Positions 48,810 through 64,000 of a stretch of DNA of 64,000 bases are shown piece after piece; within the stretch, counting starts at the first letter, position 1, and each line of letters opens with the position of its first letter. The stretch spans positions 1,240,001 through 1,304,000 of the forward strand of contig QEYB01000766.1 in NCBI GenBank assembly GCA_017562135.1, read 5' to 3'. This stretch comes from Dipylidium caninum. Lineage: Eukaryota; Platyhelminthes; Cestoda; Cyclophyllidea; Dipylidiidae. Both the position numbers and the translations under genes were made by a program. The notes beneath the pieces were generated by a model, which did no database searches, was not told the DNA's origin, and worked only from the letters and a program-made list of their open reading frames with translations.

Positions 48810-49521
48810 TCAAATAGCACTTAGAAGTGACAAGAAGTACTCTTTGTGAAAGTAAACGCTCATAGGTCTGTTGTGTTGTAGGAATGCAGATGCTTTCACC
48901 CAATAAGTGTGGAGACAGTGTTGGAGATTGCCAGGGAAGTCTTTGAAGATTAAGCTAAAGCTTACATGAACCAGAAGTAGGTGTTTATAGATAAAATAGT
49001 AAGGAAGTAAGTTGTTTTCGCGGCAGTAAATCGAGTCCTGTGATAAACTCCTGGTCTCCATCTTACCCGGGTATGAGAGGGAGTGCAGGGCAACACTTGA
49101 GCGTGGATGCTCAACTTCGGACACAGGGAAGGAAGCGCCGGATCCGCTTACGTTCATGAATTGTTCAAGCGCCGTTGATTCCCTCAAGAGGACTAGACTA
49201 CTATGAAATTTGGATATTTGGCAGTGACATTTATGAGGGGGGTAGCGGTGACCAGGTGAGAATGCATTACGCGCAAAAAATGCTGTCTGAGATATAAATC
49301 CGTAAACCAGGAGTTGAAGGTCCTTAGTAAAACTTGTAGTCAGGACTGAGTTGTGGCACCGTAAACCGATCGAAAAATTCAAAGGTAAACTTTAAAGGGA
49401 GCACTTCGTGTCCACTTGAGCCGGGGTATATGTCGCCATCAATTATGTGAACGTTTTTCTCAGTAACTAACTCAAGATTCAATAGGTTAACGCACTTCTG
49501 AAGCAATAGAGCAGTGATCAT
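48810..49521 (-). CDS. Unrecognised single-exon ORF, one frameshift
   Basis: Two overlapping minus-strand frames (49521-49324 and 49382-48810) join into about 236 residues if one base is discounted in an A4 run at 49329-49332. An in-frame stop lies five codons before the ATG at 49521, so this start or a splice site must begin it. The product starts MITALLLQKCVNLLNLELV and includes SGHEVLPLKFTFEFFDRF, VLLRESTALEQFMN and a hydrophobic block (LLPYYFIYKHLLLVHVSFSL). I do not recognise the family. It is convergent with Lunapark, whose stop is only about 100 bp away. It could be a real gene, a decayed one or two chance ORFs. Confidence 0.4.
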
Positions 49522-50128
49522 GATCGACGATCCTTAGAATTTGCTACGAATGATGTATTTCTACTGAGAATGCCATATTCTTTAGCGGACAAAGGTCATA
49601 TTTCCCTTTTACAGATTGTAAAGACTTGTTTATACACAAGAAGCGTTCAAATCAATAGTTAGCAGAATTTAGCAATATAGATATAGCATCTAGTATCTTC
49701 TTAATAGACATAAGTCTGCGTAACTCAACTCAACACAGACGATCGGAACTAATCCAAATCGAGGTTAGATTGACAGCGTCTGAATTCAGTAGCTTCTCAT
49801 GTGTTAGTAACTAACCTTCATTCATTCTGATGCGAGTATCTACATTGTAAAAAAGGATTAAAAACAAAAGGTCTAGCTAAATCCAAATTTAAGAAATTAC
49901 TCTCTGGTAAAGCTAATCTATGTCTTATCCCAAACATGATTATGATATAAAGACAAACAAAACCTAATAACATAATGTGCGCTCAAAAAACTTCATAAAA
50001 TTTATTGAACAAACAAAATTGAAATATATTGCTACATAATATTGCGCGTGACACCATCTTAAAAGTGTTGTCGGAAGACATTTTGTTTTAATATATAGAC
50101 TTTGAAGCGCTAAATATTTGTCTCGATT
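49522..50128. other. AT-rich intergenic region
   Basis: About 600 bp between divergent starts: the minus ORF at 49521 and DDX46 at 50129. Presumably it holds the DDX46 promoter. Nothing else was recognised. Confidence 0.5.
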
Positions 50129-59747
<9,619 letters not shown>

Positions 59748-60900
59748 GGCGAGAGACGGTTGGGCAGCGTGGCCGTACCCCCTTTTTCGTCTTAGTGACA
59801 GTGTGTTTGTCTTAGTGCGGCTGTATCATCTGTTGTATATGATAAGGAATACATCTGTGCGCCTGTTGTATTTACTTTGGTAAACCGACAAAGCCGAGGG
59901 AAGGGGAGAGGGAACGTGCACTGACTGGCTGTGTCGGCCTTAATTTGACTGCTTGCTGGAAGGGCTCGGCGGGCCGTCTGGGCAGTCGGGGCCACGGCCG
60001 AACTCCCGGTTTCTCTCGAGATTGAATTCCGCGGTCTCATTTTACCCAGAACCTTGTCGGTTTCGTCACGACCTTCTTTGACAGTTAACTAACAATATTA
60101 AGAAGCAAAAAGCATTACACAACCCTGACAAGAGCTTCACACTTTACGTGGAAATAGAAGAAGTTCCGTCAAACACCCACCCAAGTTGTGCGGCCGTCTG
60201 GTGGTAGCAGTTTGGCGTAAAGGCGCTGATCAAACAGTTCACAAGGGCAGGGTCTCGAGCCCCCCTGTCTGGGAGAAGGCCTCGGTGCTCTGATCCACAG
60301 CAAACCACCGCGAACGGGTCGAGCTGTGAGGGAGAGGCAGATGGGTCCGAGGGGGGGTGGAGCGTGCTCGCTCGTGGGAAGAGCTGAGGTACTAGACAGG
60401 GGGGAGTTAATCCCCGGGACAGAGGAGTAGGAAGGTCCCTGCACTTCCAGGGCCGCAGTTTGGATCTCCGCGTAAAATTTTCCTCCGATATTTCCGTGGT
60501 TGTGTGCGAAGTGGGTCTGGGCGGGGGCGCGGAGGGCGTCTGGGGTCTCCTCGTCGGGCTCTTCGTGGGACGCGGTCGGAGAGAGGGCGGCATCCGCCTC
60601 GTGGGCGGTGGGGGCCGTCGATTTTGTCACTCACTCCTCCAGACCGCACGGGCACGGGGCGGTGGCGTCGCGGCCATTGCGGCTTCGGAGAGGGCACAAG
60701 CGCGGCCTCGGGGTCCTCCGTTTCGCCCCTTTCTGCGGCCCTTGGCCCGGATGTGGTGGTCGCAAAGGCTCCGCTGGCGAGAGGCGGGGGGTGACGCGCA
60801 CGCTCTGGCGTCTGCCATTATGCATTTGCCCAATATGCAAAGAGTGTGTCACACCATCGTCATGGTGACGAAGGCCAGCGTCGCACGCGAGGGCGGTCGC
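59748..60900. other. CpG-rich intergenic region
   Basis: Contains the DDX46 3' UTR and probably the promoter of the next plus-strand gene. Overlapping long ORFs exist on both strands, as expected for this composition. None shows domain signal that I trust. Confidence 0.4.
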
Positions 60901-60904
60901 CTCC

Positions 60905-63046
60905 ATGTCCACAGAACGCGACAGTATGCGCAGCCGCAGTCCATGGGCCGGGTTCCGCGGACGAGGCCGGCAAGGCGCGGGCGAGGACGGGGGCGGGGGC
61001 GGAGGCGCGGGCCCTCGGTCGATAGGTCGGCGCGGTCGACAGCCAAGGTGTCACGTGGCAGGCGACGCGGCGACAGAGGCAAAGCGCCCGAGGGCGGAGA
61101 CGACGGCCGAGTCGCGACAGCAGCCACGGACATGGCGAGGGCGAGCGACCCGAGCTTGGAGGGGAAGAAGGCCAAGCCGAACAAGGCCGCCAAGTCGACG
61201 ACCAACTATGTGCTCATCAACGGGGAAAACAAAAACGAGTGAGCTGCTGGCGTTCTGCCTTTATGATGCGTTTCCACTTCTCGACTGTCCCGCCAACGTC
61301 CCGGCCCGCGGACGGGCTGAGCGCTCAGGCCGGCAGAGTCTCCTCCACCCAGACAGCGCCGAATTCTACCTCACAAATTCCGCGTACGGCATAGGGAGCT
61401 TTGGCAGAAATAAATGCCAGTGGAATTTGTCTCAGTAGTGGAAAGTTCATTGTTATTTATAAGTTTCGCCGTCCGGGAGCACTTTTACGCAGAGGAGTGG
61501 GTTGGCCGATTGCTTCGCCGCCCTCGCCCGTCGCCAGGGCGGTGTCTTTTGCGGCGTGGCGCTGTCCGTCCGCGTTGTCGAAACGCTACCGGCTCGAAAT
61601 GAGTAGCACTGGCGCAGTTTGACTCCAAACAAACCGGTCAGAGCTGCATCCGAGTATGGTCTGCGCTGCTTCCCGGCACGGGCCTTTCGCCGGCAGGTGG
61701 GCCGGTGAGTGCGAAACCCGGTTGCTGTGAGTTCCGTCAGATGCGCTAGGACAGCGCAGACTCCGGACGTAAATCTCGCCTTTCGAGCGCGTTCCCTGAG
61801 GAAGAAGGCTGAGTCCTCTGTTTCCAGGACTGTTTTATTTTCCCTTCACGGCAGTGGTGCGGGCAGCTGGGCGCAGTTTGGCCGAGGGCCGACCGCAGTC
61901 CCGAGGGGCGTCTCGCCTTGCTGGGCCTGTCGTCACAGAAGCCACTCTCTGCCATCGCAGGACCACTCAGGCGGAGGAGTGGGCGCCCTTGCGACCGAGC
62001 ACAGCCGGGAAGATGCGCAGAATGGAGAATGACAAGGTCACTCGAGTGAGCCTCAAGCGCGACGCGGGTGGAGGCGATTCGAGGGAGTAAGGCAACTTCA
62101 GGGGTGTCAGTGCCTCGCTTCTGGATGTTGTGAGTGGGCAGTCGACTCGAGTTAGAGTTGTGCCAGGGGATCCCATGCCCGTGGGCAGGGTGAACGGGGC
62201 GTGGAGGCTCGGTTGATTCGGACTCTTTTGTCGAGCGAGGCCTCAGACGTCCACGGGGCGGATGCGCTGCTCGAGGGAGATCGTGAGGGAGAAAACAAAG
62301 GGCCAATGCTTTCGAGGGTCCTCGCAGTCCTGCGTCCGTATTTTACCGGCTGCGCAGCCTCGAGCCGCGCTTGCCGCAGTCTGCTCTCAGTGTAGACACG
62401 TGGGGAGAGGCTCATCATCGGTGACATCTTTCCCAATTGCTTCCGCTCAGTGTCTTCAATCTGCGGAGCGAGGTGACAGTGAGGCGCCGCGGCGGCCTGG
62501 TTCTGAGCTGGACCGGCGCCCGCGTCGAGGTGCCGATGGGCGCGGTGGGCGGCCGCGGCTGCCACCTCATCTCGGCGCCGCTGCCCGCCGCCCTGCGCGC
62601 CTACGCCTGCCCCTGGCTCGGGCCCAACCTGCGCCTCGCCAGCGACCTCCACCTCTTCTGGTGCCCCGTCAAGTTGCGAAAGACCGTCCACTGCTTTGTC
62701 CCCTTCTCCACCGCCGCCGCCATGGAGCTCACCACCCCTGAGGCCACCCGGAAGACTGAAGAGGCCTACGCCGAAAAAGGTACATGCCTCGCCCCAACGG
62801 CCACGTGAATATATAACTTCACTTCAGTAAATGGGCCTCACTGCCTCCGAAGCCAAGTGACATTTTGTCGGAAATTCTTACTAATGCACCTCCTCGAGCG
62901 CGTTGCTGACGCTGACGATGGAGAAACAAGCTTAAAACACCTCTGTTAACCTGTTTTAGTTAGAGTCGCCCGAGAGGCCGCCAAAATCGCGGTGAAGAAC
63001 GCAGCCGAGAGCGCCATCACCGAGGCCGTCGGCCGTGGGAATCGCC
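60905..63046 (+). CDS. Possible ZU5-domain protein, 5' part (partial)
   Basis: Three plus-strand exons join in phase: an exon ending 61238 (donor GTGAGC, phase 2), 62451-62779 and 62960-63046, with more needed beyond 63046. The first exon is arginine- and glycine-rich, ending in KKAKPNKAAKSTTNYVLING. Exon 2 begins VFNLRSEVTVRRRGGLVLSW and continues TGARVEVPMGAV. This order (GG, then a TG, then a VP.GA turn) resembles the start of a ZU5 domain as in ankyrin, UNC5 or ZO-1. Later LHLFWCPVKLRKTVHCFVPF could be the end of that domain. Exon 3 is an alanine-rich helix (VAREAAKIAVKNAAESAITE). The start is unresolved: ATGs at 60905 and 60943 are in different frames, and a short intron near 61050 could join them. 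The domain call is an inference from sparse motifs; the exon chain is firmer. Confidence 0.42.
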
Positions 63047-64000
63047 GTAAGTCGTCTTCCCCGCAACAGCGTTGACGTTCGTTGAAAGTGAGGAAGATTT
63101 GACTCTGCTGTGCGACGCAGCGGCGTTCAGCCCGAGCAAATTACTCCCCAACTCCCCTCCTTCCTGACCCATGGGCGCCTTCTTAGGCACGAGGAAGACC
63201 ATCACTGAGCATTTTACTGCGGCAGGTTAAAATTGCTCATTTGATTCTCCACCTCTTTCCACGATGCCACAGTTGACACCCTGATTTTGCCGTGTTCACT
63301 GCCTGCTGGCACCCTCCTTCCCCGGTTGCCACGTAGAACGCGACGAAAGTCTAGGCTTTCGGGCGGAGTTTTGTGGCAGCGGTCTTGGCGCGCGCGTCTC
63401 CCTCGCCTGAAGAAACACCCAAAGATCCCCCCACCCTGTGAGGGGGAAAGGAGCTGTGGTGAGGTCCAGCCCGTAGCCACCTCGCTCTCGCGTTTCTTCC
63501 ACCGCGCGAGTCGGCGGGACTTCGTGGGTTCCGCTTCTCGCACCGTCAAGCCTCAGCCCCCCGCGTCTTCCAGTCACCTGTCCGTGAGTCGCACACGAAA
63601 CCGACAGGCCTCGGATGCGACGCGCCACCACCTTGTGCCTCTTCTCCCTTCCGCGCAAGTCCGAGGGCTGGATGAAAATGAGTCTGGCGCCAAGTACTCA
63701 GTCCCGCAACCTCCCCACCGACCGGAGCGCCAGTCTCGTCGACTGGATTTGCCTCTGGTGGACTTGACTTGGCGGTGCCGTTCTCAGACATGCCTGCGCA
63801 ACCCACGAGGCAGTATTAGTGGTTTCGTGTCCCAAACACCTAAGGCTTTCCGTGACGGTCGGTCAGGCCTGCCATTTGCCACCTTCGTGCGAGGAGACGT
63901 TAGAACTCCGTCGGTCCGGCTTGGGCGGCGGAGGAGACGAAGGCGCGTCACAAGGGACGGCCTCGTTAGTGGCGGTTCAATCAGCGCGTTTTCCCATGTG
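63047..64000. other. Presumed intron of the 60.9-kb gene, window end
   Basis: CpG-rich sequence after the GTAAGT donor at 63047. Minus-strand ORFs here look like composition artefacts. I found no clear acceptor-exon pair that continues the phase-1 frame within the window. Confidence 0.35.

Noticed and set aside
60169..60630. 153-codon minus-strand ORF with protein-like composition
   Set aside because: It overlaps equally long ORFs on both strands in CpG-rich DNA, has no domain, and the donor/acceptor signals around it do not chain to another exon.

Overview
This window is eukaryotic nuclear DNA with spliced genes on both strands. It is most likely from a parasitic flatworm, possibly a tapeworm. 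The best clue is intron length: many phase-consistent GT-AG introns of only 30-41 nt sit beside introns of 1-3.3 kb in the same genes, a mix known from cestodes and trematodes. GC-rich, CpG-rich blocks (about 2.8-9.5, 16.7-24 and 57.7-64 kb) alternate with AT-rich blocks. The species assignment is inference; the gene calls are not dependent on it. I read exon chains by hand from motifs, splice sites and codon phase.

Layout: (1) 757-979 minus, a possible terminal exon of an unrecognised gene. (2) 3401-5366 minus, an SLC22 organic-ion transporter with one frameshift. (3) 9911-14864 minus, RED/IK, a spliceosomal B-complex protein. (4) 20961-30175 minus, a 14-exon L1CAM/neuroglian-type adhesion receptor with Ig-like domains and an ankyrin-binding FIGEY tail but no fibronectin III domains. 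(5) 31398-34961 minus, a 9-exon arginine/serine-rich protein ending in a Btz-like RWCHDKF motif. (6) 35540-36388 minus, three exons of an unrecognised gene. (7) 37551-43496 plus, DEAD-box helicase DDX10/Dbp4, 10 exons. (8) 44791-48711 plus, Lunapark, 8 exons. (9) 48810-49521 minus, an unrecognised ORF with one frameshift. (10) 50129-59747 plus, DEAD-box helicase DDX46/Prp5, 13 exons. (11) about 60905 to beyond 63046 plus, three exons with a possible ZU5 domain.

Three of the products belong to or resemble pre-mRNA processing factors: RED (B complex), DDX46 (U2 snRNP/branch-site remodelling) and the RS/Btz-like protein. DDX10 acts in ribosome biogenesis. Lunapark shapes ER three-way junctions, while the L1-like receptor and the SLC22 carrier are plasma-membrane proteins. 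There is no operon-like logic: spacing is kilobases and strands are mixed.

For six gene models (DDX10, Lunapark, DDX46, L1-like, RS/Btz-like, SLC22) the summed exon lengths divide by three. In DDX46 and SLC22 this holds only after discounting one surplus base each. RED is in frame only if a 41-nt intron or an indel is assumed. Single-base shifts recur in short homopolymer or repeat contexts and look mostly like assembly indels. I found no rRNA, tRNA, CRISPR or clear mobile element.
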